A DNA stretch of 64,000 bases from Candidatus Methanomethylophilaceae archaeon (GTDB lineage: Archaea > Thermoplasmatota > Thermoplasmata > Methanomassiliicoccales > Methanomethylophilaceae), in NCBI GenBank assembly GCA_017524805.1, contig JAFXUX010000009.1:62001-126000 (forward strand). Direction: 5' to 3'. Every line of letters begins with the position of its first letter. Within the stretch, counting starts at the first letter, position 1. The notes under the pieces were generated by a model. The model saw only the letters and a list, made by a program, of their open reading frames with translations, made no database searches and was not told the DNA's origin. Positions 1 through 8,516 of the stretch are shown in pieces. A program made the position numbers and the translations under genes.

Positions 1-171
1 CAGAAGCAGCCCATGATCCCGGGCAGCCGGGCCTGGGACAACAAAGACCTTGGGTTCTCGGATGATATCATAAAATGCAACCAGCCCGGGACCAGATGGC
101 AGAACCACTTCGAACATGCCGAAAAGATGGGGCTCGGAAACGGCGACTATTCTTTGATAGAAGTGAGATAA
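1..171 (+). CDS. C-terminal fragment of an unrecognised protein
   Basis: The reading frame is open from base 1 and stops at TAA (169-171), giving the last 56 residues of a protein that begins before the window. The piece is polar, contains one Cys, two Trp and two His, and has no membrane segment. I do not recognise the family. Codon use (G/C-ending) matches neighbouring genes, so it is probably real coding sequence. The next 270 bases are A/T-rich and hold the promoter of the following gene. Confidence 0.6.
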   Translation, partial: QKQPMIPGSRAWDNKDLGFSDDIIKCNQPGTRWQNHFEHAEKMGLGNGDYSLIEVR

Positions 172-409
172 AAATAACCGCAATTTGCGAAACCCCTTCC
201 TTCCGCCTCCTTTCTACATAGAAAGTTGGCATTATGAGTAATCTGAATCAACCTCCCGCAGTCAATTTACCAACCGCAATAATTCCGCCATAGAATCAAA
301 ATTGGCTTATTTGGCCAATTTATATTTTTGTACAATTACAATTCATTTTTTCCTAATTCAATAGCAAAATAATTGACGCTTGCATTAACTATCAAACGAA
401 TCCATCATA

Positions 410-444
410 TCATTATTTAACGTACATTATCGTTGTCCCGCCCG
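410..444 (+). promoter_or_regulatory. TATA-type promoter of the first Sel1 gene
   Basis: An A/T-rich box (TATTTAAC, near 412-420) lies about 26-30 bases before the ATG at 445, the spacing expected for an archaeal leaderless transcript. No Shine-Dalgarno sequence precedes the ATG. The remainder of 172-410 is A/T-rich with no coding frame that I can support. Confidence 0.45.
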
Positions 445-2262
445 ATGGAAACCTTAGAGCAATTGATTTCCAAGGCCGAAGCAGGGGACGTGCAGTCCTG
501 CTTCGAGCTAGGGCAGAGATATGCGCTCGGTGAGGGCACCGATGCGGATGAGAAAGCGGCATTCGATTGGTACCTTCGCGCTGCCAGAGGAGGCAACGTC
601 ATGGCCCAAAAGGCGGTAGGCATCTGTTATGCCAATGGCATAGCCACAGATGCCAACTGGGATGAAGCAGCCATGTGGTACCTCCGCGCCCTCATGAAGG
701 GCGACCCGGAAGCGTTCCGCACCCTGTCTGACTATTACGAAACGCACGAAACACCGGCCGACGGTGCCATTCTCGAATATTACCGCAGCGCGTCCGAAAA
801 GGACGATGCAGATGCCAACTATATGTTGGGCAGGCTGTATGAGCTCGGCGTCGGCACCGCATTCGATCCGGAAAACGCATTCGAATCGTACAAAAAAGCA
901 TGCGAGAAAGGCCACATCGATGCCAAAGTCAAAGTCGCGACCTGCATCCTCGAAGGATTGGGAACGAGCAGAGACCGCGAAAAAGGAGCGTCGATGATCT
1001 CCAAGCTCTGGGACGAAGGATGTGTCTCAGCGGGATCCGCCCTCGCCAAATGCTACGAGTACGGAACCGGAGTCAAACGCGACCACTCCAAAGTCTTCTC
1101 CATCTACGACCAGATGGTAAGCAAAGGATCGGTCGAAGGGATGTACAACCTCGGAAGATGCTACATGGACGGAATCGGAGTCCCTAAGGACGGCAACTAT
1201 TCGTTCTCCTGGTTCACCGCGGCTGCCATGAGGAACTCCCGCGATGGCATATACGGTCTCGCCAGATGCTATATGGGAGGCATCGGGGTTGACAAAAACA
1301 AGGACACCGGCTTGAAGCTCCTCGAGAACGCATCGAAGCTCGGTCAGACCGACGCCATGATCATGCTGGGACAATTGTACAGCAAAGGCAAGCTCGTGCC
1401 GAAGAACGCCCAGATCTCCGCAGAGAATTTCAAGAGATCTGCCGACCTCGGAGATTCCTACGCCCAGCTGACCACCGGCGACAACTACGCCAACGGAACG
1501 GGCGTCAAGAAAGACGGCAGAGCCGCGCTGAAATACTACATGATGTCCGCCGCGCACGGAAACACCGTCGCCTGCTACAATGTGGGAACCGCTTACGCGC
1601 TCGGAAATGGGGTCAAGAAGAATGAGGAGGCCTCGTTCGAATGGCTCTCCAGAGCTGCCGAGGACAACTTCATGAAAGCGCAGTTCTCCATAGCCGAGGC
1701 ATACTCCAAGGGAAGGGGAACCAAGAAGGACCCCGAGAAAGCCTTCGAGATCCACAAGAACCTCGCCGAGAACGGATTCGGCAAGTCGCAATATCATGTG
1801 GCATACTCCTATTTCGAAGGGATCGGCACCGAGAAGAACGATGCCCTTGCCTACGAATGGTTCCAGAAGGGAGCCCAGAACGGCAACGTCCTGTGCCAGT
1901 ATTATGCTGGATACTGCCTGTGGAATGGGATCGGCGTCGAAGCCGACCAAGACAAAGCCATCGAATGGTACAAGCGCGCCGCAGAGCAGGGACACGTGGT
2001 TTCCAGGCAGATCGTCGAGGAGGTCACCGGAGAGAAGATCAAATCCAAGGACGAGGAATCGCCTTTCGAATCCTATCTCCGCAAAGCCAAGAACGGCGAC
2101 GCCGAAGCCATGTTCATCGCCGGCCGCTGCTATCTGGACGGAGTCGGCACCGAGAAGAACGCCGATGAAGCCATGAAATGGTTCAACAAAGCGGCCAAAG
2201 CTGGGAACCAGGCTTCCGCCAGGATTCTCAACCAGATGAAGAAGCAGCAGAAAGCAGAATGA
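445..2262 (+). CDS. Sel1-repeat protein (about 605 aa)
   Basis: Nearly the whole protein is built of Sel1-like tetratricopeptide-type repeats of about 36 residues. The units carry the usual signs: an A-x-x-x-LG-x-x-Y segment, a G-x-G-V/T turn followed by K/D-rich residues, and A-x-x-W/Y-x-x-x-A-A. Sel1 proteins form alpha-solenoid scaffolds for protein-protein contacts. There is no signal peptide or membrane segment, so it is probably cytoplasmic. A TTG at 433 is in frame, but ATG 445 fits a TATA box about 27 bases upstream. The binding partner cannot be told from sequence. Two more Sel1-type genes occur at 56.4 and 62.6 kb. Confidence 0.9.
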   Translation: METLEQLISKAEAGDVQSCFELGQRYALGEGTDADEKAAFDWYLRAARGGNVMAQKAVGICYANGIATDANWDEAAMWYLRALMKGDPEAFRTLSDYYETHETPADGAILEYYRSASEKDDADANYMLGRLYELGVGTAFDPENAFESYKKACEKGHIDAKVKVATCILEGLGTSRDREKGASMISKLWDEGCVSAGSALAKCYEYGTGVKRDHSKVFSIYDQMVSKGSVEGMYNLGRCYMDGIGVPKDGNYSFSWFTAAAMRNSRDGIYGLARCYMGGIGVDKNKDTGLKLLENASKLGQTDAMIMLGQLYSKGKLVPKNAQISAENFKRSADLGDSYAQLTTGDNYANGTGVKKDGRAALKYYMMSAAHGNTVACYNVGTAYALGNGVKKNEEASFEWLSRAAEDNFMKAQFSIAEAYSKGRGTKKDPEKAFEIHKNLAENGFGKSQYHVAYSYFEGIGTEKNDALAYEWFQKGAQNGNVLCQYYAGYCLWNGIGVEADQDKAIEWYKRAAEQGHVVSRQIVEEVTGEKIKSKDEESPFESYLRKAKNGDAEAMFIAGRCYLDGVGTEKNADEAMKWFNKAAKAGNQASARILNQMKKQQKAE

Positions 2263-2270
2263 TCGGAAAC

Positions 2271-2293
2271 GGGGGGAATCCCCCCAATTTTTT
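2271..2293 (+). terminator. Hairpin plus T-tract after the Sel1 gene
   Basis: A GGGGGG/CCCCCC stem with an AAT loop (2271-2285) is followed by a run of T (2288-2293), just after the stop codon at 2262. The reverse-strand small gene at 2308 also points at this site, so it may serve both. Confidence 0.6.
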
Positions 2294-2307
2294 ATGTAGT
2301 TTTATCC

Positions 2308-2415
2308 TCAGAATACTTTGAGGTAGATCAGCATCCCGACGATGGCTATCGACAGGATGCCCACCAAAGGCAAAAGATTGACGAGCCTGTCTTGGGTGGA
2401 AATCTTGCTGTTCAT
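2308..2415 (-). CDS. Small single-pass membrane protein (35 aa)
   Basis: The frame runs from ATG (2415) to TGA (2308-2310). The first 11 residues are polar, followed by about 20 hydrophobic residues (LLPLVGILSIAIVGMLIYL) and a short KVF tail, which is a clear single transmembrane helix. A TATA-like TTATATTAA at 2435-2443 sits about 24 bases before the ATG, fitting leaderless transcription. The function is unknown. Support comes from the promoter spacing, the membrane helix and the lack of any other gene in the gap; conservation would be needed to be certain. Confidence 0.5.
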   Translation of the reverse strand: MNSKISTQDRLVNLLPLVGILSIAIVGMLIYLKVF

Positions 2416-2515
2416 GCCACTGGAACGGTTTCCATTATATTAACTGTGCCAATTATCTCCGCCGAATTCGAAGCGGCTGACATGATTTATATCCCATCCG
2501 CCCCATGGTCCGGCC

Positions 2516-2989
2516 ATGAGAGTGCGGAGGGTCAAAGTTCTTTTCGTCTGCTACGGCAACATATGCCGCAGCCCCATGGCCGAGTATGTGTTCAGAGACT
2601 TGGTTGAGCGCGAGGGGCTTTCCGAGGCCGTCTCCTGCGCCTCCTGCGGGACCAGCGCCGAGCATTTGGGGCAGGGGCCAGACCCCAGGACGGCAGCCAC
2701 CCTCGCTAAGCGCGGGATATCTTGCGCGGATAAGAAGGCAAGAAGGCTTCTGAGCTCGGACTTCTCGGAATACGATTACATAATCGCGATGGACCACTGG
2801 AATCTGGAATACATCAGAGCGATGAGCCCGGGCGACGGCTTCTCGGAGATCGCCCTCCTGATGTCTTTCGCAGGGGGAGGCGACGTTGCCGACCCTTGGT
2901 ACACAGGTAATTTCGAACGCACTTACAGAGATGTTGTCGCGGGCTGCGAAGGGCTTCTGAATCATATCAAACAAAAGGAGGCGATTTGA
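2516..2989 (+). CDS. Low-molecular-weight protein tyrosine phosphatase
   Basis: This 157-residue protein has the phosphate-binding loop of the family near the N terminus, C-x5-R-S (CYGNICRS, residues 12-19), and the conserved DPWYTGNF containing the general-acid Asp near residue 123. It would remove phosphate from protein tyrosine, or arginine, residues in the cytoplasm. Its length is normal for LMW-PTPs. The stop overlaps the start of thpR by four bases, so the two are cotranscribed and translationally coupled. The natural substrate is unknown. Confidence 0.92.
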   Translation: MRVRRVKVLFVCYGNICRSPMAEYVFRDLVEREGLSEAVSCASCGTSAEHLGQGPDPRTAATLAKRGISCADKKARRLLSSDFSEYDYIIAMDHWNLEYIRAMSPGDGFSEIALLMSFAGGGDVADPWYTGNFERTYRDVVAGCEGLLNHIKQKEAI

Positions 2990-3528
2990 CGCCTCTTATC
3001 CGCGTATTCATCTCCATCCCGATACCTGACCCATCTCCGCTGGGATGCATGACCTCCGAATTGAAGGGCATCAAAGGCGTCAGGATCTCGCCGGAGAATC
3101 AGATCCATCTGACGCTGAAATTCATAGGGGACATCGACAGCGGCAAGATCCCGAAAATCTCCGAAGCCGTGAGGAAGGCCGTACAAGGTGAGAAGCCGTT
3201 CGAAATCGTGCTGAAAGGGGTTGGTGCCTTCCCGAAGGAAAAGAACGCCCGCGTAATTTGGGTCGGAGCCGAACCGGCTGACATCCTGCGCAGGATCTCT
3301 GACAGGATCGGTGCCAATCTCGGAGGGATTCCCTTCGACCAAAAGCCGTTCAAGAGCCACATAACCGTCGGACGCTGCTCCGATCCCAGGGATGTATCCG
3401 GATTCTTGGAAGGCTACCGGGAGAAGGAATTCCTGCGCTTCGGATGCGGGGAGATTCTCGTCATGAAGAGCGAACTTCTGAAAACCGGGGCGAAACACAG
3501 CGTTCTGGAGCGCATTTCCCTGACATAA
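2986..3528 (+). CDS. thpR: RNA 2',3'-cyclic phosphodiesterase (2'-5' RNA ligase family)
   Basis: This 180-residue member of the 2H phosphoesterase family has both catalytic H-x-T/S motifs, HLTLKFIG near residue 41 and SHITVGR near residue 125. ThpR enzymes open 2',3'-cyclic phosphate RNA ends and can ligate tRNA halves in vitro. The start is a TTG at 2986 overlapping the stop of the phosphatase gene, which carries AAAGGAGG just upstream as ribosome binding site. Length and motif spacing are normal. Confidence 0.92.
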   Translation: MTPLIRVFISIPIPDPSPLGCMTSELKGIKGVRISPENQIHLTLKFIGDIDSGKIPKISEAVRKAVQGEKPFEIVLKGVGAFPKEKNARVIWVGAEPADILRRISDRIGANLGGIPFDQKPFKSHITVGRCSDPRDVSGFLEGYREKEFLRFGCGEILVMKSELLKTGAKHSVLERISLT

Positions 3529-3585
3529 CGTGCGCGCACCGTATCCGATTTAAATCTTTTCAAAGCCAAATCACCTCCGAGCGAT

Positions 3586-4041
3586 ATGAAACTCAATAAG
3601 CTCGGAATGGATAGGAAAGGAAGTGTGGAAGGACTGCCGCTGCAGTTCATGATCATGATGATCGTGGCCGTCGCAGCGATAGGGATACTGAGCGGATGGA
3701 TGGCCGGGATCGAAACCCCCCACTCCATCAGCGACGTAGAGGTTCTCTCTGCGGAGGGCCTCGCCGACCCAGATGGAAACATAGACCCCGTCAGCGTCCG
3801 CGTCAGGGACCAGGACGGAAACCCTCTCGAGGGAGCGACCGTCTACCTCAGCGGGCTCGGAATCAGAACCGTAGACGGCGGAAAAGCGATCGGATATACC
3901 GACGAGAATGGGATCGCCCAGATCGGCGACCTCGTGGTCACGCCTCCGAGAGGAGCGTTCGGAACCGTCACCGTAAACGTGATGAAGACCGGATATGGCG
4001 AGCTGTGCAGCACAGAATTCGCCGTGATCAACTATACCTGA
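3586..4041 (+). CDS. Pilin-like secreted protein with Ig-like domain
   Basis: The 151-residue protein starts with a short charged leader (MKLNKLGMDRKGSVEG) directly followed by about 20 hydrophobic residues. This resembles archaeal class III (type IV pilin/archaellin) signal peptides. The rest is a beta-rich domain like carboxypeptidase-regulatory or Big-type domains (VRVRDQDGNPLEGATVYL). It heads a cluster of three small envelope genes at 3586, 4053 and 4460. A TATA-like ATTTAAATC at 3548-3556 lies about 30 bases upstream. It is probably a surface appendage or pseudopilin subunit; the exact role is unknown. Confidence 0.65.
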   Translation: MKLNKLGMDRKGSVEGLPLQFMIMMIVAVAAIGILSGWMAGIETPHSISDVEVLSAEGLADPDGNIDPVSVRVRDQDGNPLEGATVYLSGLGIRTVDGGKAIGYTDENGIAQIGDLVVTPPRGAFGTVTVNVMKTGYGELCSTEFAVINYT

Positions 4042-4052
4042 GAGGCCCTTCG

Positions 4053-4463
4053 ATGATAGGAATGCCGCTGAAGATAATGGTGTCATTCCTGTTGATCGGC
4101 CTGATGATACCGACGATAGCCGGCATGGTGTCCGTGGTCGAGGAGCAATCCTCGGAAACGGGCGCCGAAACCGGCTGCGCCGCCGTCGAGGACTGCATAT
4201 ACAGGGTCTTCCGCTCTGGGTCGGGATCCATGGAGACCGTCCACGTGGAGCTGAAGCCTGAGAACTGCATAGTCCTCGGCGGAACCGGCGCCGATGCCCA
4301 TTCGATACGCCTGACGGGAAATGGAGAGATCCTCAAAACGGTGTATCTGGACAAGGCGCCGGTGGCGCTGTCGGAAAAGATCTCCACGATCTCAGGGAAA
4401 CAGGACATCACGTTCGTCTGCAGATCGGTGGACCGCGCTCTGATCGTCGAGGTGGTGGAATGA
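4053..4463 (+). CDS. Small secreted or membrane-anchored pilin-like protein
   Basis: The 136-residue protein begins with a hydrophobic helix (MPLKIMVSFLLIGLMIPTIAG) after three residues, then a polar domain with two close Cys residues (GCAAVEDCIY) that could form a disulfide. It lies 11 bases after the previous gene and overlaps the next by four bases, so the three form an operon. I see no family motif. ATG 4053 was chosen over upstream in-frame codons because it places the membrane helix at the N terminus and directly follows the preceding stop. Confidence 0.6.
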   Translation: MIGMPLKIMVSFLLIGLMIPTIAGMVSVVEEQSSETGAETGCAAVEDCIYRVFRSGSGSMETVHVELKPENCIVLGGTGADAHSIRLTGNGEILKTVYLDKAPVALSEKISTISGKQDITFVCRSVDRALIVEVVE

Positions 4464-4843
4464 TAGAGTTCACCGCATCCAGGATCGTCCTCTGCATCTG
4501 CGGGACGATCCTTCTCTCCGCCACATCTGGCATCATGGTTTCGTATCAGGATAGCGCCGAATCAAACATGGAGGAGAGCCTGGCGGATGACATCGCGTCG
4601 ATGCTCGATTCGTTCTGGGACTCGGAAACCCAGGAGATGACTTTGGACGGATCGCGGATTCTGCCGTCGCCCGGCCACACCCTGAGAGTCGGGTCGCACA
4701 TGGTCAGCCTGGAGAAAAACGGAAAAACCCATTCATCGCCGACGAGATTCGAATCGGAATTCGAGCTTTGGTATGGAGAGACCGTTACCATCTCGAAATT
4801 CGGTCCCCGAATGTCTCGGCGATCTCGCGCAGGGCGTCCGTGA
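4460..4843 (+). CDS. Small membrane-anchored pilin-like protein
   Basis: The 127-residue protein has an N-terminal hydrophobic helix (IVLCICGTILLSATSGIMV, residues 9-27) and a polar domain. It overlaps the preceding gene by four bases (ATGA), suggesting translational coupling. Its last 19 codons run antisense into the 3' end of the cysteine desulfurase gene, giving a basic tail rich in Arg that is probably not conserved. It resembles the minor pseudopilins of archaeal pilus clusters, but no ATPase or platform gene is near. Confidence 0.55.
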   Translation: MIEFTASRIVLCICGTILLSATSGIMVSYQDSAESNMEESLADDIASMLDSFWDSETQEMTLDGSRILPSPGHTLRVGSHMVSLEKNGKTHSSPTRFESEFELWYGETVTISKFGPRMSRRSRAGRP

Positions 4844-6005
4844 AGACGTCTATCTCCTTCTCGCTGTTATAGAGGTAGGTGGATGCCCTCGCACTCCCTT
4901 TGATGCCGCGGGAAGAATAGAAAGGATGAGCGCAATGCATGCCTGAACGGATCATGACTCCGGCCATGCTGTCTGCCATCATCGCTATGTCATGCGGACT
5001 CAGACCATTTATGTTGAACGAGAATACGCTGCCGCGTTTCGATGGGTCTGATGGGCCTACCAAACGCAGATTCCTGACATCCTCGAGATTGCCCATGATG
5101 CGCGCCATGAGCTTGGAATCCCATTTCATTATCTCATCCATGCCTATGCGCGAAAGATAATCTATGGCCGCCTTCGTCCCTATAATCCCCGCATAATTGC
5201 CGAGACCCGCTTCGAATCTGTCAGGGTATGGGGCCATGGTGAAATCGGAATAAGTGGCAAGTCCGACGGTGCCGCCACCGACTTCCAAAGGCCGGAGACG
5301 CCCGAGAGTCTCTTCGCTGCCGTACATGACGCCCATCCCGGTAGGGCCCAGCATCTTGTGGATGGAAAAGCAATATATGTCCGCGCCGAGCCTCTTCAGA
5401 TCGACGGGCATATGGGGAGCCGCTTGGGCCCCGTCCACTATGACCGTTGCGCCATAATCGTGCGCTATCTCCGCCACATCCCTTACGGGGACGGTGCAAC
5501 CTGTGACATTGCTGGCGTGCTGCACGGAAACCGCTTTCACGCTTCTGTCCATGCAGCCTTTGAAAGATTCGATGTCAAACTCACCGTCAGGAGAAGAACG
5601 GGACATCCTCCTCACGATTCCGACAGACCTCTGCAGATTGAGCCAAGGGACATGGTTCGAATTGTGCTCCGTGTCTGTGGTGACAACCGCGTCCCCTTTC
5701 CTCAGCCCGAGACCGTATGCCGCCGTGTTGAGGCCTTCGGTGCAATTCTTCATGAACGCATAGCACATCGGATCGTCTGTCCCGAAGAAATGCGCCAGCG
5801 CCTCGCGGGTCTCATCCATCGCGATCGATACTTTGGAAGCCATGGAATGAACGCTGCGACCGCCGCAGGCAGGATAGTTTTCGTAATAGTCCACCATCGC
5901 GGCTATGACCGAATCGGGTTTCAACGACTGGCATGCGCTGTCCAGATAAATTCCAGTACCTTTCCTCAAGGTCGGAAAATCGTTGCGAACCGAATCGGAC
6001 ACCAT
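4785..6005 (-). CDS. Cysteine desulfurase, SufS/CsdA type
   Basis: This PLP-dependent class V aminotransferase fold protein (about 406 aa) would release sulfur from cysteine as a protein persulfide for iron-sulfur cluster or thio-cofactor assembly. The PLP-binding Lys is in SIHKMLGPTG (near residue 223), the PLP-contacting Asp in VDGAQAA, and the catalytic Cys in RSGMHCAHP (near residue 362), the group II (SufS) arrangement. GTG 6011 and ATG 6005 are both possible starts. A TATA-like ATATTATTAAT lies about 25-35 bases upstream. No suf genes are adjacent. Confidence 0.9.
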   Translation of the reverse strand: MVSDSVRNDFPTLRKGTGIYLDSACQSLKPDSVIAAMVDYYENYPACGGRSVHSMASKVSIAMDETREALAHFFGTDDPMCYAFMKNCTEGLNTAAYGLGLRKGDAVVTTDTEHNSNHVPWLNLQRSVGIVRRMSRSSPDGEFDIESFKGCMDRSVKAVSVQHASNVTGCTVPVRDVAEIAHDYGATVIVDGAQAAPHMPVDLKRLGADIYCFSIHKMLGPTGMGVMYGSEETLGRLRPLEVGGGTVGLATYSDFTMAPYPDRFEAGLGNYAGIIGTKAAIDYLSRIGMDEIMKWDSKLMARIMGNLEDVRNLRLVGPSDPSKRGSVFSFNINGLSPHDIAMMADSMAGVMIRSGMHCAHPFYSSRGIKGSARASTYLYNSEKEIDVFTDALREIAETFGDRISRW

Positions 6006-6297
6006 GCGCACCTCATGCGCTTGGGATTAATAATATTGTGATGGCTCGACGTCGAACTGTGGGCGGCCAAACGCCAGCATTATTAACCGATGCGGCCAGA
6101 CTGAAGCCTCGTTTGATGCATAGACGTCCGAACAGGAAGACACTGCCGACCCAAAGAATCGACAGCGAGCCGATGTTCCCGATAAAATCGATGACAGATG
6201 ATACAAGAAGCGAAGGCGGCAGCATGCTCCCGAACGCTCCCTAATTATATGTGGCGGAAACGACGTCTGGTGCGATACTGTTCAAAGAGGTGAAAAA

Positions 6298-6654
6298 ATG
6301 GCTAGCGAATGGGAGGAGCTGGAGAAGCTCACCAAGGATGAACTCATTATCGAGCTTGTGAGACAGAGATGGCTGTACAAAGACCTCAAGCTGCTGCTCA
6401 GGCAAATGTCCGAGGAAGAGGGGACATACGCCGGAGCTCCCGGGCAGGTCCCTCCGAGGGAATGGCAGATAAAGATCGCCGAGTACGTATTCCCCACCGT
6501 CGAAGAGGGGGAGTACGCATACGAGGACCTGACGACCTGGGGCGTAGACGAGGAGGTCGGAGAGGCCCTCTTCGACGAGTATTTCGACGAGAACGGAAGA
6601 ATGAAGGCCAGACCGTCCCAGCCATCTTCGGAAAGCCGCATCGAACAGAAATAA
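6298..6654 (+). CDS. Conserved-looking small acidic protein (118 aa)
   Basis: A good ribosome binding site (GAGGTGA, 6286-6292) precedes the ATG. The protein is highly acidic, with a Lys/Glu-rich helical N-terminal half and a C-terminal half full of Glu/Asp and Tyr. I do not recognise a family and see no membrane segment. It stands alone ahead of pyrD, with a TATA-like TAATTATAT near 6242-6250. Codon use matches its neighbours, which supports a real gene. Confidence 0.7.
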   Translation: MASEWEELEKLTKDELIIELVRQRWLYKDLKLLLRQMSEEEGTYAGAPGQVPPREWQIKIAEYVFPTVEEGEYAYEDLTTWGVDEEVGEALFDEYFDENGRMKARPSQPSSESRIEQK

Positions 6655-6715
6655 TCCTGATGGCGTCCAGCTGGTTCCACGCCTGTTATAATACAATGAA
6701 AGCGATTGGGATGCT

Positions 6716-7621
6716 ATGGTTTCACTGAGAACGAAGGTCGGGAAGCTGATCCTCGACAGACCAGGCATGGTGGCATCCGGGATCATGGACGAAACCGGAG
6801 CGTCCATGGTCCGCATGCTGGATCTGGGTGCCGGTGCCGTCGTAAGCAAATCCGTCGGGACCGAACCCAACGAAGGCCATGCGAACCCGTGTTTCACGGA
6901 GACGGAAAGCGGGCTGATCAACGCCATGGGCCTGCCGAATCCGGGGATCGATCTGTTCAAAGAAGAGATGGAATTCGCGGTGCCTCACGGCAAGATAATC
7001 GGTTCGATATATGGCGCGGGCCCCGAAGAATTCAGCGCCCTCGCCGGAAAAATGGAGGACTACGGGGCATGCGCCGTGGAGCTGAACCTTTCATGCCCCC
7101 ACGCCAAAGGGTATGGGATGGAAGTCGGGACTGACCCGTCCATGGTGAAATCCATAGTGTCTGCCGTAAAATCCGCCGTCGAAATCCCCGTTTGGGCCAA
7201 GCTTACGCCGAACACGCATATCCTGACGGACATCGGCGCTGCGGTGCAGGATGCCGGAGGCGATGCCGTTGTAGCCATCAACACGCTGAAAGCGATGGCG
7301 ATATCGCCGGAGATGGCCAGACCCATATTGAGCAACAGATTCGGAGGCCTTTCCGGGCAGGGGATCAAGCCGGTTGGAGTCAGGGCTGTGTACGACCTCA
7401 GAACCGCGCTGGACATTCCGATAGTCGGCGTGGGAGGCATATCCGATTGGAGGGACGCCGCCGAATACATAATGGCGGGAGCTTCCGCATTCCAGGTGGG
7501 AAGCGCCATCATGACGGAGGGCATAGACGTGTTCAAAAAGATAAACGCTGGATTGGAATCGTTCATGGAAGAATATGGCTACGATTCCATAGCATCCATG
7601 GAAGGTGCGGCCCATGAGTGA
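6716..7621 (+). CDS. pyrD: Dihydroorotate dehydrogenase, class 1B catalytic subunit
   Basis: The 301-residue FMN enzyme oxidises dihydroorotate to orotate in pyrimidine synthesis. The family signature is seen in ELNLSCPHAKGYG with the catalytic Cys near residue 126, and the FMN-phosphate loop in VGVGGISDWRDAAEYIMAGAS. Class 1B enzymes pass electrons to NAD through a PyrK subunit, and the next gene is pyrK, overlapping by eight bases. Length is normal for the family. Confidence 0.95.
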   Translation: MVSLRTKVGKLILDRPGMVASGIMDETGASMVRMLDLGAGAVVSKSVGTEPNEGHANPCFTETESGLINAMGLPNPGIDLFKEEMEFAVPHGKIIGSIYGAGPEEFSALAGKMEDYGACAVELNLSCPHAKGYGMEVGTDPSMVKSIVSAVKSAVEIPVWAKLTPNTHILTDIGAAVQDAGGDAVVAINTLKAMAISPEMARPILSNRFGGLSGQGIKPVGVRAVYDLRTALDIPIVGVGGISDWRDAAEYIMAGASAFQVGSAIMTEGIDVFKKINAGLESFMEEYGYDSIASMEGAAHE

Positions 7622-8381
7622 GACGACGTCAAGAATCGAAAAGATCATTGACGAAGCGTATGACACCAAGACATTCGTCTTCGGATGGGACGCGGAGATC
7701 AGACCCGGGCAGTTCGCGATGGTCTGGGTCCCCGGCGTCGACGAGATACCCATGTCGATTTCGGGGATAAACGCGAGGACCAAAAGCATCACCGTCAAAG
7801 CGATCGGAGAAGCGACGAGAAAACTCCATGAGCTGAAAGTGGGCGATGCCATCAGGGTCCGTGGTCCTTACGGCAAAGGGTTCGACCTTTCCAGAGGGGA
7901 GATGCTCATCATCGGAGGGGGAGTCGGAACGGCCGCCGTGATGCCGGCGATCGTCCAGACCGGGGCCGACGCCATAATCGCCGCTCGCTCCGAAAAGGAC
8001 GTGATCATGGACGGCCTCGCCGAGAGATACTCCAAGAACCTTCGCATCGCGACCGACGACGGCTCGAAGGGATTCCACGGCAACGCGGTCCAGCTACTGA
8101 AGGAAATGGCCAAAGAGAAGCATTACGACTGCGTCCTGGCCTGCGGCCCCGAAGTCATGCTGCATTTCACCTACGAGGCCTGCAAAGAGCTCGGCCTGGG
8201 ATGCCAGCTGTCGATGGAGCGCCTCATGAAATGCGGAGCGGGAGCCTGCGGGTGCTGCGTCATGGACGGCATGCGCGTATGCAAGGACGGCCCCGTGTTC
8301 GATGAGACCCAGATACCCGCCCTCACCGAATTCTGGAGATCGAAAAGGGACGGCTGCGGACGTTCCGTCAAACTCAGATGA
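7614..8381 (+). CDS. pyrK: Dihydroorotate dehydrogenase electron-transfer subunit
   Basis: This 255-residue ferredoxin-reductase-like protein carries FAD and a [2Fe-2S] cluster and links PyrD to NAD. An FAD/NAD region (RPGQFAMVWVPG, then GGGVGTAAVMP) is followed by a C-terminal Cys cluster (CGAGACGCC and a later C in RVCKDG), as in PyrK. ATG 7614 overlaps the pyrD stop, so the subunits are translationally coupled. Confidence 0.94.
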   Translation: MSETTSRIEKIIDEAYDTKTFVFGWDAEIRPGQFAMVWVPGVDEIPMSISGINARTKSITVKAIGEATRKLHELKVGDAIRVRGPYGKGFDLSRGEMLIIGGGVGTAAVMPAIVQTGADAIIAARSEKDVIMDGLAERYSKNLRIATDDGSKGFHGNAVQLLKEMAKEKHYDCVLACGPEVMLHFTYEACKELGLGCQLSMERLMKCGAGACGCCVMDGMRVCKDGPVFDETQIPALTEFWRSKRDGCGRSVKLR

Positions 8382-8390
8382 TTTTTCTTA

Positions 8391-8418
8391 TCCCCCAGGA
8401 TCGATCGATTCCGGGGGA
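8391..8418. terminator. G/C hairpin after pyrK
   Basis: A TCCCCC/GGGGGA stem enclosing a second paired element (GGATC...GATTCC) follows the pyrK stop by about ten bases. No T-run follows on the plus strand (one precedes it), so it may be a processing or transcript-stabilising hairpin rather than a classical terminator. Confidence 0.35.
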
Positions 8419-8516
8419 CACCTATATACCCGCACCCACCGAAATGGATCTAAAACGATCCCGTCTTCAACTCCCATCAAAGCAAGTGTTATCACTGCCC
8501 CAAGCGATTCCTGATC

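Noticed and set aside
1027-1995. A 322-codon reverse frame opposite the first Sel1 gene
   Set aside because: It is the antisense of repeat codons with high G/C at third positions, a common artefact; the Sel1 frame is unambiguous.
6013-6225. A 70-codon reverse-strand frame with a hydrophobic start, ending two bases before the cysteine desulfurase GTG start
   Set aside because: Its second half covers the desulfurase promoter and is not protein-like; codon use is unlike its neighbours. It could be a small membrane protein, but the support is too weak.
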